Positions 46,673-55,003 of a DNA stretch of 56,702 nucleotides are shown piece by piece. The stretch spans positions 1 through 56,702 of the forward strand of contig JAFZWA010000063.1 of assembly GCA_017617525.1 (NCBI GenBank), read 5' to 3'. The translations under genes and the position numbers were made by a program. A model generated the notes under the pieces. It made no database searches. It saw only the letters and a list, made by a program, of their open reading frames with translations, and was not told the origin of the DNA. The stretch comes from Clostridiales bacterium (GTDB taxonomy: Bacteria > Bacillota > Clostridia > Saccharofermentanales > Saccharofermentanaceae). The first letter of the stretch is position 1, and the number at the start of each line of letters is the position of its first letter.

Positions 46673-46729
46673 GAAGTTCGCCCGATCGAACGATACGATC
46701 TTCGCGAAACCTGCGCATCACATCAAATG

Positions 46730-46760
46730 AAAAAGGCTGTCTCAATGAGGCAGCCTTTTT
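46730..46760. terminator. Bidirectional terminator between the G3E gene and the putative RNA gene
   Basis: Stem GGCTGTCTC (46735-46743) / GAGGCAGCC (46747-46755) with a 3-base loop. TTTTT follows on both strands. It ends the G3E operon on plus and would end the putative RNA gene (46796-47009) on minus. Confidence 0.88.
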
Positions 46761-46795
46761 ACATATAGGCGGAAATTAGTTATGGTCAGTCTTTT

Positions 46796-47009
46796 GTGAT
46801 GGCAAATACCGCGTTGTATCCTCATTCACAAAAACAACCCCAACCTAGAAGGAGCCCCGCACACGGCGCTGATGAGTGACCACCGCACTACGAGCTAGAA
46901 TTGGCACATTGCCATCACGCCTGATTCAAAAGCCACACACATAAGCACAGGGATATGCTTACCACACACACAGGCTTTTGCCTCATAACTCCGCAGTATT
47001 TGCCATCAC
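46796..47009 (-). ncRNA. Putative 214-nt structured non-coding RNA (possibly raiA-type)
   Basis: The 5' and 3' ends are an 18-bp inverted repeat with one G-U pair (46796-46813 and 46992-47009; GTGATGGCAAATAC core). Inside are further helices: AAAAGCC / GGCTTTT enclosing TAAGCA / TGCTTA, GCGGTG / CGCCGT, and GTTGT / ACAAC. On the minus strand a promoter (TTGCGC-N17-TAATAT) puts the start at about 47009, the first base of the closing stem. A terminator lies 36 bases past the 3' end. No ORF fits. Length and closing stem would suit a raiA-type RNA, but I could not verify this. It is not tmRNA, RNase P or SRP RNA by motif. Confidence 0.6.
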
Positions 47010-47014
47010 AAACC

Positions 47015-47043
47015 ATATTACCATTCACATCAGGCACGCGCAA
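47015..47043 (-). promoter_or_regulatory. Promoter of the putative 214-nt RNA
   Basis: Minus-strand TTGCGC (47038-47043), 17-base spacer, TAATAT (47015-47020). The predicted start coincides with the first bases of the closing stem, which supports the strand and the 5' end. The DNA from about 47044 to 47210 is AT-rich, has no gene and should hold the promoter of the MATE gene. I see only weak boxes there (TACACT near 47151). Confidence 0.5.
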
Positions 47044-47210
47044 TGAGAAATTTCGAAAAAATATCAAATACTAAATTGGTTAAGATTAATTAACATTTTT
47101 GATTTCTCCCATATGTACGCGCGCGTGTTTTCTTTTCGCTTTATTTCTGATACACTACGTTGGTGTCAGAGTTTTTCTGACGTTTCATTTTCAGTATCAA
47201 CGGGGATCTC

Positions 47211-48557
47211 ATGAGAAAGTTAACGACACGAGAAATTTCATTTAAGGACCATTTCACATATGGCAGTATTTTCCGTTTCGTCATGCCTACGATCCTGATG
47301 ATGCTCTTCACTTCCATGTACGGTGTCGTCGACGGTCTTTACGTCAACAACTACGTCGGAAAACACGCATTCGCCGCGGTTACCCTGATCACTCCGCTTC
47401 CGCTTCTCATCGGCGCGTTTGCCTACATGATCGGTGGTGGCGGTGCCGCGATCATCGCGCAGGAACTCGCTCGTGGCGAGAAGAAAAAAGCGAGCCGCTA
47501 CTTCACTTCCCTGACATGCGTTTCCATCATCGGCGCGTTCATCCTGGCCTTCTTCGGAGAGATCCTTCTCGGGCCGATCGCGGAACTCATGGGCGCGGAC
47601 GAAGAGATGCTTCCGGTGTGCCTCAACTACGGCCGCATCCTTATCTTCAGTATTCCTTTCTACGTTCTTCAGAACGTTTTCCAGAGTTTTCTTACCGCAG
47701 CTGAAAAACCGAAGATCGGTCTTGCGATCAACCTTTTCTCTGCCGCGGTCAACCTCTTTTTGGACTATATCTTCGTCGGTGTCCTGGACATGGGCGTTAC
47801 CGGTGCCGCGCAGGCCACGGTCGTTTCCCAGGTGATCGGCGGTCTTCTGCCTTTCGTTTATATCCTCGCGAGCAAGAGCTGTCCTCTTTCTTTCACCCGT
47901 CCCGAATGGATCGGTTCGATCATGGGTGAGGTCTTTACCAACGGTGTTTCCGAGTTCGTCAGTGAGATCTTCCATCCTCTGGCAAGCGTGATGTATAACT
48001 ACCGCCTCATGAAACTCGTCGGGTTAAACGGAGTTGCCGCTTACGGTGTTCTCATGAACGTCGGTTTCCTCTTCGGCGCTGTCTTCCTCGGCTTTGCCGT
48101 CGGTGTCGCCCCGATCTTCAGTTACCAGTACGAAGTCAAAAACTACGAGGAGCTGCATAGGACCTTTAAGAAGAGTGCGATATTCGTTGTCGTCATGGGC
48201 TTTGTCCTTTACGGCATCGCGCTTTGTATCGAAGGCCCGTTCGCCAAGCTTTTCTTCGGCAGCGACGAAGCGCTTCTGCATATGACCGAAGAAGGATTCG
48301 CGCTACACAGCAAATCCTACATGGTCATGGGCCTTGCGGTATTCACCTCGGCCTTCTTCACCGCGCTCCACAACAGTAAGGTGTCCGCCCTGATCTCGTT
48401 CTTGAGAACGCTTCTTTTCGAAGTTCTGGCGATCATCATACTGCCGCATTTCTTCGAGCTCAACGGCATCTGGGCGGCCAGCCTCGTCGCCGAGATCCTG
48501 GCGCTTTTCGTAACGATCCTGCTTCTTATCCGAAACCAAAAGCAGTATCACTACTGA
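47211..48557 (+). CDS. MATE family efflux transporter (first of two)
   Basis: A cation-coupled multidrug/metabolite exporter with 12 predicted membrane helices in two MatE halves. Its 448 residues are typical. The opening (IFRFVMPTILMMLFTSMYGVVDGLYVNNYVGKHAFAAV) carries the MATE pattern of Asp and Asn residues in helix 1, and PKIGLAINLFSAAVNLFLDY marks the middle. Substrate unknown. The ATG is preceded by a CGGGGAT ribosome-like site. It is followed after 58 bases by a second MATE gene of a different subfamily; they share little sequence, so they are not a recent duplication. Confidence 0.92.
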   Translation: MRKLTTREISFKDHFTYGSIFRFVMPTILMMLFTSMYGVVDGLYVNNYVGKHAFAAVTLITPLPLLIGAFAYMIGGGGAAIIAQELARGEKKKASRYFTSLTCVSIIGAFILAFFGEILLGPIAELMGADEEMLPVCLNYGRILIFSIPFYVLQNVFQSFLTAAEKPKIGLAINLFSAAVNLFLDYIFVGVLDMGVTGAAQATVVSQVIGGLLPFVYILASKSCPLSFTRPEWIGSIMGEVFTNGVSEFVSEIFHPLASVMYNYRLMKLVGLNGVAAYGVLMNVGFLFGAVFLGFAVGVAPIFSYQYEVKNYEELHRTFKKSAIFVVVMGFVLYGIALCIEGPFAKLFFGSDEALLHMTEEGFALHSKSYMVMGLAVFTSAFFTALHNSKVSALISFLRTLLFEVLAIIILPHFFELNGIWAASLVAEILALFVTILLLIRNQKQYHY

Positions 48558-48615
48558 CACTCGAAAAGCACTCTCACACGATACCAAAAGGAGCCGGCCC
48601 CGCATCAGTTCGCAC

Positions 48616-50007
48616 ATGAAGTTATTCAAAAAAGACGCGCATTTTTATAAGAAAGTATTTGTCCTGGGATTCCCGATCGCACTGCAGACATTAGTCACAG
48701 TCGGCGTCGGCATGCTCGACAACATCATGCTCAACCACTACTCGCAGGACACCTTCTCTGCCGCTTCTTTAGCAAACGCTTACGTCCTCATTTTCCAGAT
48801 CTTCTGCATGGGACTCGGCATGGGCGCTTCCGTTTTAGTATCCCGTTACTACGGCATGAAAAAGGCCAACGATAACATCGAAAAAGCAGATATTTCCTTA
48901 AAGCAGACCGTCTGCCTGATGCTGCGTCTGATGCTTCTTTTCGCGACGATATTCGCACTCGGCGCGGCCTTCCTTCCGAGGCTCATCATGACTACCTATA
49001 CGGGTAAAGAAGAACTCATCGAACTCGGCGCCACCTATCTTCGCTGGTCCACGCTGACGTTCTTTTTCCTCGGTCTTTCTCTGGTCATCGCCATCGTACT
49101 TCGAAGTGTCGGCCAGTCAAGGCTTCCGCTTTACGCTTCGATCGTAGCACTCGTTGTGAACCTCACAGGAAACTACATCCTCATCTTCGGTCATTTCGGC
49201 GCGCCGAGAATGGGCGTCGCGGGCGCCGCTCTCGCGACATTCCTCGCACGCGTGATCGAGGCCCTTATTGACCTGGGATATCTGCTCATCTTCGACAAGA
49301 AGATCGGATTTAAGCTCGTGCACATCTTCATGAAGACCAAAACGCTCGTTGCCGAGTATTTCCGTGTCTGCATCCCGGTACTTGTCAGTGACGCGATCCT
49401 TGCGTTCGGAAGCAACGCCGTCACCATGGTCATCGGACATCTGGGCGGTGACTTTGTCGCGGCAAATTCCATCACGACAGTTACCCAGCAGCTCAGCACC
49501 GTCCTCATCCAGGGCGTCTGTCAGGCAGGCGCGATCATCACGGGACAGTCTCTCGGAAAAGGCCGAAGAGAACAGGCCGAAGAACAGGGCTGGCTCTTCC
49601 TCGGCATGGGTCTTGCGCTGGGATTTTTATCGGCGCTCCTCATCTTCTTTACGAAGACTCCGGTCATTCTTTCCTATGGCGAAGAGACGACTGCCGAGGC
49701 CGTATCGATCGCGTATCAGCTCCTTAACGCGATCAGTCTGATCATCATCTTCCAGGCGACGAACAGCATCATGACCAAGGGCGTTCTTCGCGGCGGCGGA
49801 GACACAAAAGTCCTGATGTTCGCGGACAACATTTTCCTCTGGGCAATGGCTCTTCCCTTGGGAATCCTCGCCGGCTTCGTCTTCCACCTTCCGGCGTTCT
49901 GGATCTACTTTTTCCTGAAATCGGATCAGATCGCCAAGACGATCTGGTGCGTCTGGCGCTTAAAGAGCAGGCGTTGGATCAAAAAGATCTCAACGGGAAA
50001 GAACTGA
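48616..50007 (+). CDS. MATE family efflux transporter (second of two)
   Basis: A 463-residue MATE exporter with 12 predicted helices. The opening reads VLGFPIALQTLVTVGVGMLD and the second half starts near DAILAFGSNAVTMVIGHLGG. AAGGAG lies 21 bases before the ATG, too far for normal initiation, and no closer start codon is in frame, so translation may depend on the upstream gene or a leaderless-like mode. An AAAAGCAC word lies in the intergenic spacer at 48564. The gene is convergent with the 50009-51340 lipoprotein gene; the stops are 1 base apart and no terminator fits between them. Confidence 0.92.
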   Translation: MKLFKKDAHFYKKVFVLGFPIALQTLVTVGVGMLDNIMLNHYSQDTFSAASLANAYVLIFQIFCMGLGMGASVLVSRYYGMKKANDNIEKADISLKQTVCLMLRLMLLFATIFALGAAFLPRLIMTTYTGKEELIELGATYLRWSTLTFFFLGLSLVIAIVLRSVGQSRLPLYASIVALVVNLTGNYILIFGHFGAPRMGVAGAALATFLARVIEALIDLGYLLIFDKKIGFKLVHIFMKTKTLVAEYFRVCIPVLVSDAILAFGSNAVTMVIGHLGGDFVAANSITTVTQQLSTVLIQGVCQAGAIITGQSLGKGRREQAEEQGWLFLGMGLALGFLSALLIFFTKTPVILSYGEETTAEAVSIAYQLLNAISLIIIFQATNSIMTKGVLRGGGDTKVLMFADNIFLWAMALPLGILAGFVFHLPAFWIYFFLKSDQIAKTIWCVWRLKSRRWIKKISTGKN

Positions 50008-50008
50008 C

Positions 50009-51340
50009 TCAGCCTGCGTTCACGGCTGTTGTTTCCGAAGGTGTTTCGACCGGGTTTCCGTTTTCATCCGTTTCAATAACTTCCGGCACCACGATCTGGA
50101 TCTGCTGTGTCAGGAAAGGCGTTCCGTCGCTCGTTGTAACGGCAAGAGTGATCGTTGTATCCTGCTCGAAAGGCACTTCCGGATTATACGAGAATATGAA
50201 TGTATCCGTCGAATCGGTAACGCTCATCTTCCCCTCGAAAAGCACCTGTTCTTCTGCATCGATGAACTGGTAAGTAAGTTCCAGATCCTTGTAGAATTTA
50301 AGTGCTTTTCCCTCGTAGGAAATTATTGTCGTATCCGCGAGATATTCCGTGACGGAAAGTCCGTCTGCTCCGACCCAGTGCGAATTGCTGAGCCAGGTGA
50401 TCGGATAAGGGATCAGATCTTCGTCAGCGTAGATGCCGATATTCGAGATGTAAACGAGATCGCCGTTCGTGTCATAGACATGGCAGCACACTTCGCCTGC
50501 CGGAAGCGCCGCGCTCGGACTCCAGGAGCACGCGATCCAGTCCGTGTTGTTCTTCATGAGGAACGAATTGGAATAAAGGAGATTGCCGGCCGCGTCCGTG
50601 TACTCGTAACTGATCTCTTTATTGTTGTAGGTATTCCATGTGTAAACGTAAAGACAGATCTTTCCGTCCGAGCTGTGGTAGCCGCCCGTTTCCTCTCCCT
50701 TCGTGTCGACCCAGTAGGCGTCATAGACCGAGATCGGAAGCTCGTTTTTACCGGTCGTAGACTCCTCCGGCGGAGCAATCAGTCCGTCCGTCTGAAGGAA
50801 CCCGAACAGCACATCCAGAAGCTTTTCCGAGTCCTCTGAAGCAAAGACCCATTTCTCGTCTTTAACAAGATCCACCGCGATCTTCTTCGTTGTAAAAGGC
50901 GCGGTATGAATGACGTCCGAAAGTTCTCCGGCGTCGGCAAAAGCACCGTCCGTTGTCGCGTTTTCCATGATCGCGGCTTCATCTCTGACAGTTATCGTAA
51001 TATCCAGGCCTGCTGACTTAGGGCCGATCGAGGTGACCTCGGCCTCGGCATAGATCTTGTTGCACCACTCTTCAAACGCATTCTGTCCGACGTTTTCATA
51101 CGCCGTCCTGATGGCACTTTCCGCTTCGGAGCTGTCTTCAAAATACGTCGGCATCCTTCTGGTATCCGCGATCTTCACGTACGCGAAAAAGTCGTCGATC
51201 ATGTTATTGATCAACTTGATGTTGGCCTGGTTTTCATCTGTCGTAGGAGGCGATTCCCTAGGGCCGCAGGCACATGCGATCCCGGCAAAAAGAACTATGA
51301 CGCAGCCTAAGCTTGCTATCTTTCTGCCTGCGCGTTTCAT
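50009..51340 (-). CDS. Large lipoprotein translationally coupled to an XRE-family protein
   Basis: A 443-residue predicted lipoprotein with lipobox GIACAC (Cys near residue 23). The first half (about 35-180) looks like an NTF2-like or DUF5105-like helical/beta domain (IDDFFAYVKIADTRRMPTYF). The second half (about 205-430) is beta-rich with repeated immunoglobulin-like strands (ICLYVYTWNTYNNKEISYEY; LVYISNIGIY). No enzyme motif is seen. The start ATG overlaps the stop of the XRE gene (ATGA), so the two are made together. Three AAAAGCAC words occur in this gene, the densest cluster in the window. Confidence 0.78.
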   Translation of the reverse strand: MKRAGRKIASLGCVIVLFAGIACACGPRESPPTTDENQANIKLINNMIDDFFAYVKIADTRRMPTYFEDSSEAESAIRTAYENVGQNAFEEWCNKIYAEAEVTSIGPKSAGLDITITVRDEAAIMENATTDGAFADAGELSDVIHTAPFTTKKIAVDLVKDEKWVFASEDSEKLLDVLFGFLQTDGLIAPPEESTTGKNELPISVYDAYWVDTKGEETGGYHSSDGKICLYVYTWNTYNNKEISYEYTDAAGNLLYSNSFLMKNNTDWIACSWSPSAALPAGEVCCHVYDTNGDLVYISNIGIYADEDLIPYPITWLSNSHWVGADGLSVTEYLADTTIISYEGKALKFYKDLELTYQFIDAEEQVLFEGKMSVTDSTDTFIFSYNPEVPFEQDTTITLAVTTSDGTPFLTQQIQIVVPEVIETDENGNPVETPSETTAVNAG

Positions 51341-52428
51341 CGTCTTGACATCAGGCGGATCGCGTACATCTGCCAGACCTCTTCACTGATGAGGACATAT
51401 TCCTCGACCAGCCTGTGGTACATGGCTTCCGGATCTGCCACATAGAAGTTCTTCCTTACCGAGTTACCGTTCGGATCAATGAAAGAAAGAACGATCCTGA
51501 TATATCCGTTTTTGAAAAAGTACTTGTGTCCTGTCTCTTCGACTTCGGCAAAGTCCTTCAGGTCCTCCGGGAAGATCCACTTTTCGATCGGTACTGACGG
51601 GAGACGTACCGGGATGCTCTTGGTAGCATCCGGATTTCCTGCCGACGGCAGGTTGCTTCTCATGACCTGACGACCTTCGTTGCTGAGCTGACGACGATAG
51701 GACGTTGCCTGCTGTTTCTTAAGATCCGCGAGCTCCGCGTATGTTTCCATCGGAGTGTACGGGTCTGCGTTTGCCTTTTCGGCAAGCTCGTTGATTCTTT
51801 CCGTGTACTTTCCGTATTCCTCGGCAAAAGCTTTCTTGTCCTGCACGAGAAGTTCCACGGGGATAAGTTTCGTCTGCTTGGTAACGGAGAGGATGCTTCC
51901 CATGATGAGGTTGTCGAAATCCTCTTTATTACACCAGGTGCTGTCCTGCATATCTTTTCCGAGCTGGATCGCGGCGACCTCTTTCCAGTTCGTGTTTACT
52001 TCCTTACCGGCTCTTTTGCCGTCCGGAAGGTAGATCTTATCGATATGCGGAAGGATGTATCTGTTTACCCAGGATCTCGGCGCATGCAGGATCTGACAGA
52101 TATCCTGAACGGAGATCGTATGCGTTGTCGAAAGCGCCTTGATCGCTTCCGGCCATGTGCGAAGCTGCTCCCAGCTCTGACGCGACGGCTTCAAAACCTC
52201 CTGTGAAGGCGCCTTTTCGCCGTCTTCCTGAGAATACGGGAACCATTCTTTCGGATAAACACCGAGGAAGTCCGCCATCTTCTGGGCATCTTCTTCCTGT
52301 GGGATACGTGTTCCCTTCAGATAACGAGAAACCGAGCACTCGGAAATACCCAGTTTCGCAGCCATCTGTTTCTGCGTCAGGTTCTTTTCGCGAAGTATCT
52401 CTTTGATATTCTCGTTTAATGCCAGCAT
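51337..52428 (-). CDS. XRE-family helix-turn-helix protein with long C-terminal region
   Basis: A 363-residue protein. Start ATG at 52428 has GGGAGG 8 bases upstream; a GTG two codons earlier is too close. Residues about 5-58 are an XRE helix-turn-helix (KNLTQKQMAAKLGISECSVS). A second helical DNA-binding-like segment follows at about 100-150 (TISVQDICQILHAPRSWVNR), then a charged helical middle and a C-terminal beta-rich domain (about 290-355; HKYFFKNGYIRIVLSFIDPN). I know no family for the whole. It is coupled to a lipoprotein gene by an ATGA overlap. The promoter has an extended -10. Confidence 0.8.
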   Translation of the reverse strand: MLALNENIKEILREKNLTQKQMAAKLGISECSVSRYLKGTRIPQEEDAQKMADFLGVYPKEWFPYSQEDGEKAPSQEVLKPSRQSWEQLRTWPEAIKALSTTHTISVQDICQILHAPRSWVNRYILPHIDKIYLPDGKRAGKEVNTNWKEVAAIQLGKDMQDSTWCNKEDFDNLIMGSILSVTKQTKLIPVELLVQDKKAFAEEYGKYTERINELAEKANADPYTPMETYAELADLKKQQATSYRRQLSNEGRQVMRSNLPSAGNPDATKSIPVRLPSVPIEKWIFPEDLKDFAEVEETGHKYFFKNGYIRIVLSFIDPNGNSVRKNFYVADPEAMYHRLVEEYVLISEEVWQMYAIRLMSRR

Positions 52429-52457
52429 GCGCACATCCTCCCAAAATAATCATCACG

Positions 52458-52487
52458 ATTATATCAAAGATAAACTTTCCTTGTCGA
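52458..52487 (-). promoter_or_regulatory. Promoter of the XRE-lipoprotein operon
   Basis: Minus-strand TCGACA (52482-52487), 18-base spacer, consensus TATAAT (52458-52463) with TGA directly in front (extended -10). Confidence 0.65.
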
Positions 52488-52507
52488 AACTGAATCGGAC
52501 ATAAAAT

Positions 52508-52602
52508 GAAACAATTAGTGAACAAGAAAGGCAAATAACACTTCTTGGGCTAGCCTTCGGAGGCTCGGCGAAATGATTTTGCCTTTCTTGGGAAATTGTT
52601 TC
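52508..52602. repeat. Long imperfect hairpin between the XRE gene and guaA
   Basis: Perfect 12-bp arms AAGAAAGGCAAA (52524-52535) / TTTGCCTTTCTT (52578-52589), flanked by outer arms GAAACAATT / AATTGTTTC. The loop contains a smaller hairpin AGCC-TTCGGA-GGCT. No T run and no ORF. It lies upstream of the likely start points of both neighbouring genes, so it may be a small RNA, a two-sided barrier or a miniature-element scar. Confidence 0.6.
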
Positions 52603-52688
52603 CTTATCCGAGGAGGGTAACTTCAATTTGTGGTTCGTTTGGGGTATGATGAATGTATTCATTATTACGATACAAAGGAGTACCGCTT

Positions 52689-53669
52689 ATGGAAAACAAA
52701 CGTCCCGAGGAAATGGAAAGAATTACCACTCGCGCCCAGGCTGACGCTTTTATCGAGGAGCAGATCACTGCCGTAAAAGCACAGGTCGGTGACAAGAAAG
52801 TCCTGCTGGCTCTGTCCGGTGGTGTTGACTCTTCTGTCGTAGCTGCTCTTCTCATCAAGGCGATCGGCAAGAACCTGATCAACGTTCACGTGAATCACGG
52901 ACTTCTCAGAAAAGGCGAACCGGAGCAGGTCATCGAGGTCTTCAGAAACCAGATGGATGCAACTCTCGTTTATGTAGACGCTACAGAGCGCTTCCTCACG
53001 AAGCTTGAGGGTGTGGATGAGCCGGAGAGAAAGAGAAAGATCATCGGCGAAGAGTTCATCCGTGTATTCGAAGAAGAAGCCAGAAAGCTTCCGGACGTTG
53101 ACTTCCTTGCACAGGGCACCATCTATCCGGATATCCTCGAGAGTGGCCCGGTAAAGGCTCACCATAACGTAGGCGGTCTCCCGGACGATATTCATTTCGA
53201 AGGTCTCGTTGAGCCTCTGAAGTTCCTCTACAAAGACGAAGTACGTGTTGTCGGTGAAGCACTCGGTCTTCCGGCAAACATGGTTTACCGTCAGCCGTTC
53301 CCGGGTCCGGGTCTTGGCGTACGCTGCACAGGTGCGATCACAAGAGACCGTCTCGAGATGGTTCGTGAGTCCGACGCGATCCTTCGTGAAGAGTTCGCAA
53401 ACGCCGGTCTCGAAGGAAAAGTATGGCAGTACTTCACACTCGTTCCGGATTACAAGTCCGTCGGTGTAAAGAACAATGTACGTGCTTTTGAAAACTTCGT
53501 AGTCATCCGTGCGGTAAACACACGCGACGCTATGACAGCGACCATCGAAGAGATCCCGTACGAGCTCCTCGGCAAGATCGTTAACCGCATCATCACAGAA
53601 GTACCGGGCGTCAACCGTGTACTCTACGATCTGACACCGAAGCCGACAGGAACGATTGAGTGGGAGTAA
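52689..53669 (+). CDS. guaA: GMP synthase, ATP-pyrophosphatase subunit (no glutaminase domain)
   Basis: Converts XMP to GMP. From ATG 52689 (AAAGGAG upstream) it has 326 residues and consists only of the ATP-pyrophosphatase and dimerisation parts. The PP-loop LALSGGVDSSVVAALL, QGTIYPDI, KAHHNVGGLP, the dimer motif RQPFPGPGLGVR and the C terminus YDLTPKPTGTIEWE are all present. The usual bacterial enzyme is about 510 residues with an N-terminal glutaminase; here that domain is absent and nothing nearby encodes it. This is the two-subunit arrangement known from archaea. Its last 28 bp are duplicated at 55811-55838. Confidence 0.95.
   Translation: MENKRPEEMERITTRAQADAFIEEQITAVKAQVGDKKVLLALSGGVDSSVVAALLIKAIGKNLINVHVNHGLLRKGEPEQVIEVFRNQMDATLVYVDATERFLTKLEGVDEPERKRKIIGEEFIRVFEEEARKLPDVDFLAQGTIYPDILESGPVKAHHNVGGLPDDIHFEGLVEPLKFLYKDEVRVVGEALGLPANMVYRQPFPGPGLGVRCTGAITRDRLEMVRESDAILREEFANAGLEGKVWQYFTLVPDYKSVGVKNNVRAFENFVVIRAVNTRDAMTATIEEIPYELLGKIVNRIITEVPGVNRVLYDLTPKPTGTIEWE
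53642..53669 (+). repeat. Direct repeat copy 1: last 28 bp of guaA (candidate attachment site)
   Basis: The 28 bases ending with the guaA stop codon match 55811-55838 with one G/A difference. Codons PTGTIEWE-stop are kept in both copies. The 3' end of guaA is a documented integration site for genomic islands and integrative elements. This copy would be one junction of an integrated segment of about 2.1 kb. Confidence 0.7.
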
Positions 53670-53675
53670 TACCAA

Positions 53676-53721
53676 AATCCCCGAAAGCCTTGAATTCTCA
53701 AGGTTCTCGGGGATTCTTTTT
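53676..53721 (+). terminator. Terminator after guaA
   Basis: Stem AATCCCCGA-CCTTGA / TCAAGG-TCGGGGATT with small bulges and a 4-base loop, followed by CTTTTT. Confidence 0.88.
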
Positions 53722-53765
53722 GCCTTTTTGACCAAACATTGACCCAAATTTGCCATAGATGAAAG

Positions 53766-54917
53766 TTACTGTTGAAAGAAATCATATACAACATTATAGG
53801 TATTTACAATATGACCAGCAAACCCGCCTTGGAATGGCAGGACGATGATGAATTTGTGAGACGGATCCATATAACATTGGAAATCCTTGTAGCTTTGCGT
53901 CTCACAACCCGATTCATTTCCATAAATGATAAGAGAAATGGAACCATCATTATACTGGATAATATCATAACCATATTCTTTTGCCCACGTTCCGAAGCAG
54001 TCGCTTCTGACGATCTCAAAACTATAGTCCTGAAATCTTCCTACAGCGCTCAAATCATTCGTCGAAGTAATGTGATCCAGGTGCTTCTCCGCATATTCCT
54101 TCAGTTCACCCTCTGTGGATACTTCTGCCGGTGTAGTTTCAAAATATACATAATCTATCATGTTCAGATAATCAAATGTATAATTGTCTATCAACGCCCA
54201 TACATCCAAGTGGTCATTCTGAAAACAAAGAGTTTCATCATACAGATACTCATAGGTGATTCCAAGTTCTTTAATGATCGAATCCAGGGAAACGCCGTGC
54301 GGATATTCATCCTCCTGGATGTGATGGTACTCTCTGAGATAATCACCATCAACGACAGTTATCTTCTTACTAACAGGTATCTCCATTCTCTGCATGGTTA
54401 ATTCATTAGCCAGTTTAACGATCGTATCCCAGTTTTCCGGAAGAGCACCATACATCGTCCTGATAACAGGATGAGTCGTGCCATCCGGATCTTTGTATTC
54501 CATATCGATCTTTAAGGCAAAAGGTCCGTCCGCCTCAGTCGTATCATTCGGGATAGCTTCAACCTCTTTAATGAAATCCATCGCACTTTGACTGCTGAGA
54601 AGAGAATAATCATAATCTTCATCCACCATGAAAGATACCTCTCCCCTGTATTCATACCAGTACTTTACGGTATCTATATAGAAGCAGTAATGCTGTCTCG
54701 TATTTACTTTATAGTGCCCGATCGCAGGCACAAAATTGAGCCTTGTGATTCCCGTTTGGGGTTCGTGATCGGATTCGTCCTGGGCTTCATTTTGGGATTC
54801 ATCAGACTTCAAACTTCGGTCATTATTGTCGCTTCTGTTGCCACAGCCTATAAAGCAAAACAGCACCGCGCCGATCATCAGAACAGCAGCTAATCTGAAT
54901 AAAGATGTCTTTTTCAT
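53766..54917 (-). CDS. Lipoprotein in the guaA-flanked segment (383 aa)
   Basis: A predicted lipoprotein starting at ATG 54917 (GGAGGAAATT upstream; the longer frame has no ribosome site). Lipobox FIGC with Cys near residue 26, then a Ser/Asp/Glu linker. The body of about 320 residues has no recognised family. It includes YCFYIDTVKYWYEYRGEVSF and a WxxIVKLANEL helix. It is distinctly AT-richer by eye than neighbouring housekeeping genes. It lies inside the segment bounded by the guaA 3'-end repeats, together with a second, unrelated lipoprotein gene, and on the opposite strand to guaA. Confidence 0.75.
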   Translation of the reverse strand: MKKTSLFRLAAVLMIGAVLFCFIGCGNRSDNNDRSLKSDESQNEAQDESDHEPQTGITRLNFVPAIGHYKVNTRQHYCFYIDTVKYWYEYRGEVSFMVDEDYDYSLLSSQSAMDFIKEVEAIPNDTTEADGPFALKIDMEYKDPDGTTHPVIRTMYGALPENWDTIVKLANELTMQRMEIPVSKKITVVDGDYLREYHHIQEDEYPHGVSLDSIIKELGITYEYLYDETLCFQNDHLDVWALIDNYTFDYLNMIDYVYFETTPAEVSTEGELKEYAEKHLDHITSTNDLSAVGRFQDYSFEIVRSDCFGTWAKEYGYDIIQYNDGSISLIIYGNESGCETQSYKDFQCYMDPSHKFIIVLPFQGGFAGHIVNTYNVVYDFFQQ

Positions 54918-55003
54918 AATTTCCTCCACTTGTTCAGGATTACTCACGGATAGCATTGCCATGGATTCAAATCCGCACTTTCTTTTCTGAAAGCGGACTG
55001 TCT

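Noticed and set aside
46869..46876. CTGATGAG on the plus strand inside the putative RNA, resembling the hammerhead ribozyme core
   Set aside because: No GAAA segment and cleavage site at the required positions, and the predicted RNA is on the other strand.
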